This document shows, in pieces, positions 1 through 8,617 of a stretch of DNA of 13,652 bases. The stretch's first letter is position 1. The number at the start of each line of letters is the position of its first letter. The notes below the pieces were generated by a model. The model ran no database searches, was not told where the DNA came from, and saw only the letters and a program-made list of their open reading frames with translations. Made by a program: the position numbers and the translations under genes. Source of the stretch: Gemmatimonadaceae bacterium (GTDB lineage: Bacteria; Gemmatimonadota; Gemmatimonadetes; Gemmatimonadales; Gemmatimonadaceae); contig JAICUE010000024.1 of assembly GCA_025936015.1 (NCBI GenBank), forward strand, positions 1 through 13,652, written 5' to 3'.

Positions 1-705
1 CGAGCGGCCATCCTCGCGCGTCGGCACGGGCCCGCCCGCGTCGACCAGGTCGAGCGCGATGTACAGGCTCGGGTCGTCGACGTCCTTGTATCCTTGCGCG
101 ACTTCGTGGCTCGAGAGCGCGGTACCGCAGCGCGGGCAATACGGGAGCACCCGATGCCCGCGATAGAGCAGGTCGCGCTCGTGCAGCGTCGCGAGCGCCC
201 ACCAGACGCTCTCGACGTAGTCGTGCGAGTAGGTGACGTACGGGTGCTCGTAGTCGAGCCAGTAGCCGATGCGCTGCGACAGCTTCTCCCAGTCGCCGCG
301 GTAGCGCCAGACGCTCTCGCGCGACAGCTCGTTGAAGCGGGCGACTCCCACTTCCTCGATCTGCTGCTTGCCGCTGATGCCTAACGCCTTCTCGACCTCG
401 ATCTCGACCGGGAGGCCGTGCGTGTCCCACCCCGCCTTTCGCGCGACGCGGAACCCCTTCATCGCCCGGTGGCGGCAGAAGAGGTCTTTCACCGTTCGCG
501 CGAAGACGTGGTGGATCCCCGGCAGCCCGTTCGCCGTCGGCGGGCCCTCGAAGAACACGAACGACGGACCGTCCTCGTTCGCCGCGAGCGTCTGCTCGAA
601 CAGCTGCTCCTCCTTCCACCGCTCGAGGAGCTCGCGCTCGAGGTCGTCCGCGGGCCGCTCCGCGGGCAGCGGCCGATAGCGCGTATCCGTTGGCGCGCCC
701 GTCAT
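1..705 (-). CDS. ileS: isoleucyl-tRNA synthetase, N-terminal 235 residues (runs off the left edge)
   Basis: Class I aminoacyl-tRNA synthetase that charges tRNA-Ile with isoleucine in the cytoplasm. The frame is open from the ATG at 705 to the window edge, giving 235 of the roughly 1000 or more residues usual for the family. Visible motifs are the ATP-binding signature GPPTANGLPGIHH (residues 54-66), the segment GWDTHGLPVE (92-101), which is strongly conserved in IleS, and CPRC (190-193) at the entry to the editing (CP1) region. The HIGH motif appears as GIHH, a variant I recall from other bacterial IleS proteins. The ATG overlaps the TGA of the upstream phosphorylase gene (ATGA), and GGAG lies 5 nt before it, so translational coupling is likely. 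Residues 107-110 (A-L-G-I) use a TTA codon inside a CGTTAGGC site. The editing domain, the KMSKS loop and the C-terminus are outside the window. Confidence 0.96.
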   Translation of the reverse strand, partial: MTGAPTDTRYRPLPAERPADDLERELLERWKEEQLFEQTLAANEDGPSFVFFEGPPTANGLPGIHHVFARTVKDLFCRHRAMKGFRVARKAGWDTHGLPVEIEVEKALGISGKQQIEEVGVARFNELSRESVWRYRGDWEKLSQRIGYWLDYEHPYVTYSHDYVESVWWALATLHERDLLYRGHRVLPYCPRCGTALSSHEVAQGYKDVDDPSLYIALDLVDAGGPVPTREDGRS

Positions 706-1565
706 GACCGCTCCACCACGCCGCGCACGACCGCCGTCAGCCGCGGCTCCGCCTCGTTGGCGACGCCGATGATCTTCTCGAAGCTCGCCGGCTCCAGCGC
801 GTCAGGCAGGCACATGTCGGTGATGATCGAGAGGCCGAGCACGCGCATCCCCGCGTGCACCGCGACGATCACCTCGGGCACCGTCGACATGCCGACGACG
901 TCGGCGCCGCAGCTCCGCAGCATCCGGTACTCGGCGCGCGTCTCGAGATTCGGTCCGGCGACCGCGGCGTAGACCCCCTCGCGCAGCGTGATCCCCTGCG
1001 TCAATGCGACGTCGCGGGCGAGCGCGCGCAGCGACGCGTCGTACGGCATCGACATGTCGGGGAAGCGTGGTCCGAGCCGGTCGTCGTTGGGGCCGATCAA
1101 TGGGTTGTCGCCGAGGAGGTTGATGTGGTCGGCGATGAGCATGAGGTCTCCCGCCGACCAGAGTGGATTCATCCCCCCGCAGGCGTTGCTGACGACCAGC
1201 GTCGCCGCGCCGAGCGCGCGCAGCACGCGCACCGGGAAGGTCACCTGCTGGAGCGTATACCCTTCGTAGCGGTGGAAGCGTCCCTGCATCGCGATCACCG
1301 GCTTCCCGCCTAACGTTCCGCAGAGGAGCCGCCCGGCGTGGCTCTCGACCGTCGAGAGGGGAAACCCCGGGATCTCGCGATAGTCGATCGACGCGTCGAC
1401 CGCGATCTCCCTGCCTAACGCGCCGAGGCCGCTGCCGAGGATGAGCGCGGCCGCGGGGGCCGCGGCGAAGCGGGCGCGCACGGCGGCGGCGGCCGCATCG
1501 ATTGCGTCGACGGTGGGCGCGACGGCGGATGAAGCCTGCGAGGAACCGGGTGCGAGAGTCGTCAT
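702..1565 (-). CDS. punA: purine nucleoside phosphorylase, trimeric PNP/MTAP superfamily
   Basis: Reversibly splits purine (deoxy)ribonucleosides with phosphate into free base and (deoxy)ribose 1-phosphate, a purine salvage step. The 287 residues fit the trimeric family, with an Ala-rich N-terminal extension of about 35 residues. Family landmarks by eye: GSGLG (44-48, phosphate site), HAGR (76-79), QGRFHRYEGY (94-103), NACGGMNP (127-134), GPNLET with Glu208 (204-209), MSTVPE (226-231) and SIITD (246-250). Asp250 stands where mammalian 6-oxopurine-specific PNPs have the base-selecting Asn, and the usual His near 262 appears to be Phe, so base preference may differ from the classical inosine/guanosine enzyme. 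It lies 34 bp after divIVA and overlaps the ileS start by 4 bp. No clear Shine-Dalgarno precedes the ATG at 1565, so a later start is possible. Two CGTTAGGC sites (1308 and 1413) encode T-L-G and A-L-G. The symbol punA follows other bacterial trimeric PNPs. Confidence 0.93.
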   Translation of the reverse strand: MTTLAPGSSQASSAVAPTVDAIDAAAAAVRARFAAAPAAALILGSGLGALGREIAVDASIDYREIPGFPLSTVESHAGRLLCGTLGGKPVIAMQGRFHRYEGYTLQQVTFPVRVLRALGAATLVVSNACGGMNPLWSAGDLMLIADHINLLGDNPLIGPNDDRLGPRFPDMSMPYDASLRALARDVALTQGITLREGVYAAVAGPNLETRAEYRMLRSCGADVVGMSTVPEVIVAVHAGMRVLGLSIITDMCLPDALEPASFEKIIGVANEAEPRLTAVVRGVVERS

Positions 1566-1599
1566 CAGGTGCGAATTCGAGCGCGAGCGGTCGCTGCGC

Positions 1600-2163
1600 C
1601 TACTCCTTCATCAGCGAGTCGAGCCACGATGGCGTCGGCGCGGCGACGGTGCGCGACGGGCCCTGGTCGTCGCCATCGCCATTGCTCGACGGGCGCGGGG
1701 TCGCGGTCTCCGACGCCTGGATCTCGGCGAGCTGCCGCTCGACGAGGACGCGCAGCTGCGCGAGGTACGAACGGCGCGCGCGCTCGAGGTTCTGCAGCTC
1801 GTCGCGGAGGTCGCGGAGCTCGGACTTCATCGTCTCCTGCAGCCGCTCGGCTTCGGCGCGCGCCTCGCGCAGGATGAGCTGTGCCTCACGCTCCGCCTGC
1901 TCACGGATCTCCGCACGCAGCTGCTGCGCCGAGATGAGGGCGTCGTTGAGCGCCTTGTCACGCTCGCGGAACGCGCGCAGCTGCTCGGTGAATCCCTTCG
2001 ACTTGGACTCGAGCTCCTGGTTGATGCGCGTCAGGCGCTCGAGCTCGTCGGCGGCCTGGCTGCGGAACTCCTCGACGCGCGCCGGATCGTAGCCGCGCAT
2101 CGATCGACCGAACTCGAATCGGCGGACGTCGAGCGGCGTGAGATGAAAGGTCTCGTCGATCAT
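1600..2163 (-). CDS. divIVA: DivIVA-family polar/division-site coiled-coil protein
   Basis: DivIVA-type proteins bind negatively curved membrane at poles and septa and recruit growth or division partners. The N-terminus (residues 1-60) has the family pattern: a TPLDV segment, then FGRSMRGYDPARVEEF, where DivIVA proteins carry a conserved RGYD/RGY.-VD-FL stretch. A long heptad-rich coiled coil with many Glu, Arg and Leu follows (about 40-150), and then a flexible Ser/Pro/Gly-rich tail ending in WLDSLMKE. The length of 187 aa is normal. The ATG at 2163 overlaps the TGA of yggS (ATGA), and GAGG lies 5 nt upstream of it. The neighbourhood yggS-divIVA-(PNP)-ileS recalls the Bacillus ylm/divIVA/ileS cluster and supports the assignment. 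The binding partner here is unknown. Confidence 0.92.
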   Translation of the reverse strand: MIDETFHLTPLDVRRFEFGRSMRGYDPARVEEFRSQAADELERLTRINQELESKSKGFTEQLRAFRERDKALNDALISAQQLRAEIREQAEREAQLILREARAEAERLQETMKSELRDLRDELQNLERARRSYLAQLRVLVERQLAEIQASETATPRPSSNGDGDDQGPSRTVAAPTPSWLDSLMKE

Positions 2164-2843
2164 GTTCCCCTCGCTCCGAACAGGACGGTACCAAGGCGGA
2201 CGATCGTCGCGCCCTCTTCCACGGCGATCTCGTAATCCCCCGACATTCCCATCGACAGCTCGCGCGCATCGGCATGTCCCGCGCGACGAACCGTTTCCAA
2301 CGCGGCACGTGCACCACTGAACGTGGCGCGAAGCACCGTCTCCGGCGCCTCGAATGGCGCCATCGTCATCACTCCCTTCACCTGCAACCCGTCGAGGGCG
2401 ACGATGTGCCCCGCTGCGCCGTCGAGCTCACCGGGCTCGAAGCCGCCTTTGGTGGCCTCGCCCGACACGTTCACCTGCAGCAGGACCGGAACAGGCCGCC
2501 CTCGCTCCCTTCCAACCGCCGCGACGGCATCGGCGAGCCTGATGCTGTCGATCGAATGCACGAGCGCGAACCGGTCGACCGCACGCGCCTTGTTCCGCTG
2601 CAGATGGCCGATGAGGTGCCAGCGCATCCCCTCGCCAACTTCGTCCATCTTCGGCAGCGCTTCCTGCACACGATTCTCGCCGACATCGAAGACGCCGAGC
2701 GCACGGACCGCGTTCACGGCGTCGGCACCGTGGGTCTTCGTCACGGCAACCAGCGTAACCTGCTGCCCATTCCCGCGCGCCGCGGCAGCAGCGATCCTCG
2801 CTCTGGTTTCGGCGAGGCGCTCGGCCAGGTCGGGAAATGGCAT
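2160..2843 (-). CDS. yggS: YggS/PLPBP-family pyridoxal phosphate homeostasis protein
   Basis: Single-domain fold-type III PLP-binding protein that buffers pyridoxal 5'-phosphate and affects amino acid and vitamin B6 metabolism; no enzyme activity is established for the family. The PLP-binding lysine is Lys36 in LVAVTK (31-36). GENRVQE (55-61), WHLIGHLQRNK (75-85), QVNVSGEATKGGF, and the C-terminal SMGMSGDYEIAVEEGATIVRLG phosphate-site region are all typical of YggS. The length of 227 aa matches the family. The ATG at 2843 follows the DUF2723 stop by 11 bp and the stop overlaps the divIVA start by 4 bp. No recognisable Shine-Dalgarno precedes it. Instead, an 8-bp inverted repeat reaches into the start codon (see the repeat at 2843-2867). 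Confidence 0.96.
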   Translation of the reverse strand: MPFPDLAERLAETRARIAAAAARGNGQQVTLVAVTKTHGADAVNAVRALGVFDVGENRVQEALPKMDEVGEGMRWHLIGHLQRNKARAVDRFALVHSIDSIRLADAVAAVGRERGRPVPVLLQVNVSGEATKGGFEPGELDGAAGHIVALDGLQVKGVMTMAPFEAPETVLRATFSGARAALETVRRAGHADARELSMGMSGDYEIAVEEGATIVRLGTVLFGARGT

Positions 2844-2867
2844 AACACGCTAAATTACCGCGTGTTA
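2843..2867. repeat. 8-bp inverted repeat over the DUF2723 stop / yggS start
   Basis: Perfect inverted repeat TAACACGC (2843-2850) and GCGTGTTA (2860-2867) around a 9-bp AT-rich spacer that holds the TAA stop of the upstream gene. In the mRNA the stem would end inside the yggS start codon and cover the position where a ribosome binding site would be expected. It could be an operator or a translation-controlling stem-loop, or it could be chance. On the minus strand TTGCAG lies 17 nt before TAATTT, a weak sigma70-like arrangement just upstream of yggS, so an internal promoter is also possible. Confidence 0.45.
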
Positions 2868-4852
2868 CAGGCTCCTGCAAGTGAATCTGTCACCGCCGAA
2901 TCCGGGGCTGCGCGTGCCGCGAGCGGCGCGCATCGAAGCGCGTCGGTCATCGCGCGGACGGTGATGTCCGTGAAGCGCCCAGCGGGGTGCGCTGTAAGGA
3001 ATTCGGCGAGGGAGTCCGCGCCGGCGAAGCTGCACGTTGCACCCGGGTCCGTCCACGCGACGCCGCAGAGCGACCAACTCTTCCCCGCGGCCGTCCGCAC
3101 CTCGGCCGGCACCGTTACGGCGATCGCGACCGGCCGCCGCGAGGCATGCGCCGACGCGACCGTGCGCGCGACCATCGTCGCTTCGGGCGCCAGCGCGCCA
3201 GCGTCGATGCGCCACCGGCGCCGCAGCTCGTCGCGGTACCAGCCCGCGCCAAGCAGCGGGCTCGTGACGACGGTGACGTCGCGCCGGATGCGCCGCGCCT
3301 GCTGCGCCTCCCAGAGCGGATAGCTGTCGTTGTCCCCCCAGACGACGAGCACGCCGTTAGGCGGCACGCTCGTGAGCAGCGCATCGGCGAGGAGCGATGC
3401 CGTCGATGCGTCCGGCTCGCGCCGCCGGTTCATCGCCCGCCAGTTGAGCAGCGCCGGCAACGCGGCGAGCGCCAGACCGCAGGCGACCGCGGTTTGGCGG
3501 GCACGTGCGCCCCGCGCGACCAGCCATGTCTCGCGCGCGGCGAAGGCGACCGCGCCATATCCGGCCCAGAGCCCCCACGTCCAGAAGGCGAGCACGAAGA
3601 AATAATCCCGCTCGCGCGCCTCGTGGGGGGCGCTGTCGGGGAGGATCCCCCAACCGATCGATGGTCCCGCCTTGAGGTTGAGATAGGCGATGACACCTAG
3701 CGACCCGCCGAGGAGCAGCACGAGCATCGCCCGGAAGCTGCGCCGGTCGGCGAGATAGTGCGCGCGCGCCCCGATCGTGCCTAACGCGACGAAGACGATC
3801 GAGACGACGAGCCGCGGGATGCTCGCCGTCGACTCCGGCGCCAGGCCAAGCGCTGCCTGCCAATCGCTGTACTGGAAGAAGTTGGCGAGCTGGATCCACG
3901 CTGGCGCCTGGCGCGGCCAGAGGGGAGCGACGTCGTACTGCCGGCGCGCGATCTCGTCGGCGAGCGCGTGCCAGGTCGCCGGATTCCCCTGGTTGATCGC
4001 CGGATCGAGCCGCGCGCGGAGCAGCATGATCGCCAGCGGCGTCGCGCCTAACGCGAGCGCGAGGATCGCCCGGCTCGCGCCGGCGGCTGCCCCGCGCCGG
4101 CCGGACACCCCCGCCCGGCCGGCGATTGCCAGCGCGACCACGACCGCGCCACCGATCAGCGCAAGGGCGAAACGTCCGGTCGCCAGGCCGCCCGCCGCGA
4201 CGAGCGCGGCGCTGAGCAGCGCCCCGCGCCACCAGCGCTGTATGCGCCGATCCTCGCTGGTCGCTCCGTCGTCGACCGCCAGCCAGATTGCCCCCGGCCC
4301 CGCAACGAGCGCGCTCGGATGCAACGTCGCGGCGAGGGCGAAGAGGTAAACGAGCAACGCCCGCGCCTTCACTGCCCGAGTACGCTCGCCTGCACCTTCC
4401 AGCGTCCCCGCACGCTCGGCGACCGTCAGCATCAGCGCCGCGAGCAGCAGCGACGCCGAGTACACCTCGGCCTCGGTCGCGCTCAGCCACACCGTCGTCA
4501 GGCAGCCGGCGCAGATTCCCGCCCCGATCCCCTGGGCGAGCCTCGCTCCTCGACGGACGAGCAGTGCACCGCCTAACGCGCAGGCCGCCGCCGTCAGGAT
4601 CGCCGACAACGCGTTCACCACCAACGCCGCCGGGAGGAACGAGAACAGCACCCGCACGGCGCGGCCGACTGTCACGTAGAGTGGCGTGCCCGGCGGATGC
4701 GGAATCCCCCAGCTCTCGATCGCGGCGATGAACTCGCCCGCGTCCCAGAAGGTGACGTGCGGGGCGAGCGATGCGAGATAGAGCGCGAGCAGCGCGACGA
4801 AGACGATTATCGCGGCGCGCCGCGCGCGAGCCCGGCTCGCTTCGCCCGTCAA
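2855..4852 (-). CDS. DUF2723/TMEM260-like polytopic membrane protein, probable GT-C glycosyltransferase
   Basis: A 665-residue integral membrane protein. The N-terminus has a hydrophobic helix (about 13-30) followed by the family signature FWDAGEF (35-41) and HPPGTPLY (52-59). The acidic Asp37/Glu40 pair lies in the first extracytoplasmic loop, as in GT-C transferases. Many hydrophobic segments follow to about residue 480. A soluble C-terminal part contains WGDNDSYPLWEAQQ (about 505-518), which I recall from bacterial DUF2723 proteins. Human TMEM260, in the same family, is reported to O-mannosylate proteins, so glycosylation of exported proteins from a lipid-linked sugar is a reasonable inference, with donor and target unknown. 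The start is TTG at 4852, and its TTGA overlaps the cdaA stop. No ATG nearby would preserve the first helix and signature. The gene carries four CGTTAGGC copies, one of them (3355) in the opposite orientation. Confidence 0.82.
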   Translation of the reverse strand: MTGEASRARARRAAIIVFVALLALYLASLAPHVTFWDAGEFIAAIESWGIPHPPGTPLYVTVGRAVRVLFSFLPAALVVNALSAILTAAACALGGALLVRRGARLAQGIGAGICAGCLTTVWLSATEAEVYSASLLLAALMLTVAERAGTLEGAGERTRAVKARALLVYLFALAATLHPSALVAGPGAIWLAVDDGATSEDRRIQRWWRGALLSAALVAAGGLATGRFALALIGGAVVVALAIAGRAGVSGRRGAAAGASRAILALALGATPLAIMLLRARLDPAINQGNPATWHALADEIARRQYDVAPLWPRQAPAWIQLANFFQYSDWQAALGLAPESTASIPRLVVSIVFVALGTIGARAHYLADRRSFRAMLVLLLGGSLGVIAYLNLKAGPSIGWGILPDSAPHEARERDYFFVLAFWTWGLWAGYGAVAFAARETWLVARGARARQTAVACGLALAALPALLNWRAMNRRREPDASTASLLADALLTSVPPNGVLVVWGDNDSYPLWEAQQARRIRRDVTVVTSPLLGAGWYRDELRRRWRIDAGALAPEATMVARTVASAHASRRPVAIAVTVPAEVRTAAGKSWSLCGVAWTDPGATCSFAGADSLAEFLTAHPAGRFTDITVRAMTDALRCAPLAARAAPDSAVTDSLAGACNTR
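4095..4124. repeat. 10-bp GC-only inverted repeat inside the DUF2723 gene
   Basis: CGCCGGCCGG (4095-4104) and CCGGCCGGCG (4115-4124) pair perfectly around a 10-nt loop, in codons for an Ala/Gly/Arg-rich hydrophilic linker between membrane segments. It is made only of G and C in a GC-rich gene and has no adjacent T-run, so chance is the likeliest explanation. It is recorded because the match is perfect. Confidence 0.3.
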
Positions 4853-5646
4853 GCCGTCTCGATCGACCGCATCTCGGTGCTCGACCGCGACGGGCGCCGC
4901 GTCAGGAGCTCGCGCACCCGCGCCTCGCTCAGCTCGCGCGTCAGCACGCCACCCGATGCCATCGAGATGATCCCCGTCTCCTCGGAGACGACGAGCACGA
5001 GTGCGTCCGTCTCCTCGGTCAATCCGAGCGCGGCGCGATGCCGTGTGCCGAGCGACCGGTCACTCAGCGTCGCCTGGGACAGCGGGAGGATGCACCCCGC
5101 GCCGACGATGGTGTCGCCGCGAATGATCACCGCGCCGTCGTGCAGCGGCGAGTACGGCGTGAAGATCGTCGCGAGAAGATCGGCCGAGACCTTCGCCTCC
5201 ATCGGGCTTCCACTCTCGAGAAAATCCGTCAGCGACACTTCACGCTCGATCGCGATGATGGCCCCGGTGCTCGTCCGCGCGAGGCGGCCGAGCGCCTCGG
5301 CGATCGCCTCGGCGACCTCGGTGTCCTGCAAGTGGTGAAAGATGCGCGACACCGGCACCTGGCCGAGGTGCGCCAGCGCCGCGCGCATCTCCGGCTGGAA
5401 CACCACGACCGCCGCAAAGGCGCCGTAGGTGAAGATGACCCCGAGCAGATAGGTGATCATCGTCAGCTTCAACGCGAGCGCGATGGCATAGGCGACGACG
5501 AGAAGCACGATGCCGATCAGCATCTGCGCCGCGCGCGTCCCGTGAAAGAGCAGCATCACCCGGTACAGCGCGAAGGCGACGATCGCGATCTCGATCGCGT
5601 CGCGCCAGTCGGGGTGCAGCACCCGCAGATGCTCGAAGATGCTCAT
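4849..5646 (-). CDS. cdaA: diadenylate cyclase CdaA (DisA_N/DAC domain)
   Basis: Condenses two ATP into the second messenger cyclic di-AMP at the inner face of the membrane. From the ATG at 5646 the product is 265 aa, the usual CdaA size. Three hydrophobic segments (about 15-33, 40-60 and 63-83) precede the DAC catalytic domain, which has both signature motifs: DGA (170-172, in SPLHDGAVI) and RHR (202-204, in GTRHRAALG). An in-frame TTG at 5691 would add 15 residues, but it lacks a ribosome site and the extension is not CdaA-like; the ATG has AGGA a few bases upstream. The gene follows folP after 75 bp and overlaps the next gene by TTGA. In many bacteria cdaA is followed by cdaR (ybbR) and glmM; neither is present here. 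Confidence 0.95.
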   Translation of the reverse strand: MSIFEHLRVLHPDWRDAIEIAIVAFALYRVMLLFHGTRAAQMLIGIVLLVVAYAIALALKLTMITYLLGVIFTYGAFAAVVVFQPEMRAALAHLGQVPVSRIFHHLQDTEVAEAIAEALGRLARTSTGAIIAIEREVSLTDFLESGSPMEAKVSADLLATIFTPYSPLHDGAVIIRGDTIVGAGCILPLSQATLSDRSLGTRHRAALGLTEETDALVLVVSEETGIISMASGGVLTRELSEARVRELLTRRPSRSSTEMRSIETA

Positions 5647-5721
5647 GAATCCTGTTCTCGGGTCGCGCTGCCCTGCTCCGGTCCCTCCCAATATTGCATG
5701 AAGCGTCGCGGCGCGCGATGC

Positions 5722-6629
5722 CTAACGTCGCGCCGCCGCGAGCACCGCCCATGCGACGTCGAGTGCCTGGCGCGATTGCGCGACGTCGTGCACGCGGAAG
5801 ATCCGCGCGCCGAGCATCAACCCGGCGACGTTGGCGCCGACCGTCCCCTGCACGCGCGACGCCGGCTCACCTACCCCGGTCAGGTCGCCGACGAACCGCT
5901 TCCGCGACGCGCCGAGCAGCACCGGGTAGCCGAGTGCCGCGAGCTCCGGTATCGCCGCCAGCATCGCGAGCGAATGCTCCGAGCGCTTCGCGAAGCCGAG
6001 GCCGGGGTCGAGCACGATGGCCTCGCCGCCTATCCCGCTCGAGAGCGCCGTTCTGAGCGAGCCGGCCAGCTCGCCGAGCACCGACGCGACGACATCGTCG
6101 TAGACCGCGTGCTCGTACGTCCCCATGGTCGAGACGTCGCCGCGCGAGTGCATCAGCACGACCCCGCATCCCGCGGCACTGCACACCGCGGCCATCTGCG
6201 GATCGATCCGGAATCCGGAGACGTCGTTGACGATCCGGGCGCCCTCGCCTAACGCTGCCGCGGCGGTCTCCGCCTTCACGGTATCGATCGATACGCTGAC
6301 TCGCGGGAACTGCCTCACGATCTCGCGGATCACCGGGATGACCCGCTCGCGCTCCTCCGCCGCACCCACCGGTCGCGCACCCTGCGGGCGAGTCGACTCG
6401 CCGCCGACGTCGATGATGTCGGCCCCCTCGGCGATCATCCGCGCCGCCCGCTCCACGGCCCGTCCCGGGTCGGCGAACTGGCCACCGTCGCTGAAGCTGT
6501 CGGGAGTGACGTTGAGGATTCCCATCACGATCGGCCGGTCGAGCACGATCTCGCCATCGCCGACACGCCAACGGCCCCCGTGGGGGGGCCGTTGGATTTC
6601 GGACGTGCGCTGCGAGACGCCCCCGGCGG

Positions 6630-6633
<4 letters not shown>
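5722..6633 (-). CDS. folP: dihydropteroate synthase
   Basis: Joins 6-hydroxymethyl-7,8-dihydropterin pyrophosphate with p-aminobenzoate to form dihydropteroate in folate synthesis; it is the classical sulfonamide target. The TIM-barrel signatures appear in order: MGILNVTPDSFSDGG (37-51), GGESTRP (77-83), SIDT (115-118), NDVSG (136-140), DPGLGFAKRSEHS (209-221), GASRKRF (241-247) and RVHDV (280-284). The length of 303 aa is slightly long because of about 20 N-terminal residues before the conserved core. The start is GTG at 6633, whose GTGA overlaps the ftsH stop, with GGAG 11 nt upstream. Codons 13-22 form a perfect hairpin (6568-6595). The stop codon TAG is embedded in a CGTTAGGC site (5720-5727). 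In Bacillus folP lies further downstream of the same tilS-hpt-ftsH block. Confidence 0.97.
6568..6595. repeat. perfect 12-bp hairpin within the 5' coding end of folP
   Basis: CCAACGGCCCCC (6568-6579) pairs perfectly with GGGGGCCGTTGG (6584-6595) around the 4-nt loop GTGG. On the transcribed strand it lies about 35 nt after the ftsH stop and 38 nt after the folP GTG. No T-run follows it on either strand, so it is not a standard intrinsic terminator. It could stabilise the ftsH mRNA end, pause transcription, or restrict translation of folP. Confidence 0.6.
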
Positions 6634-8609
<1,976 letters not shown>

Positions 8610-8617
8610 GTCTCTGG

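Noticed and set aside
438..442. FtsH residues HEGGH (residue numbers, not bases) read as a damaged protease site
   Set aside because: The zinc motif only needs HExxH and Glu439 is present. Gly for Ala at the middle position should not inactivate it.
2274..3323. 349-codon open frame on the plus strand
   Set aside because: Antisense to yggS and the DUF2723 gene, low-complexity composition, no motif or ribosome site.
4095..4124. 10-bp inverted repeat in the DUF2723 gene as a functional element
   Set aside because: It consists only of CCGG-like runs in an Ala/Gly/Arg-coding linker, where such matches arise readily by chance.
3357..4490. 377-codon frame on the minus strand
   Set aside because: Out-of-frame shadow of the DUF2723 gene, extremely Arg/Gly/Ala-rich with no hydrophobic segments.
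5647..5691. TTG at 5691 as the cdaA start
   Set aside because: No ribosome site precedes it and the added 15 residues are unlike CdaA N-termini. ATG 5646 gives the usual size.
4771..6252. 493-codon open frame on the plus strand
   Set aside because: It lies antisense to cdaA and folP, whose motifs are unmistakable. The translation is Arg/His/Asp-rich with no domain, typical of an antisense frame in GC-rich DNA.
6568..6595. Intrinsic terminator at the end of ftsH
   Set aside because: The stem is strong, but no T-run follows on either strand and it lies inside folP coding sequence, so I report it only as a hairpin.
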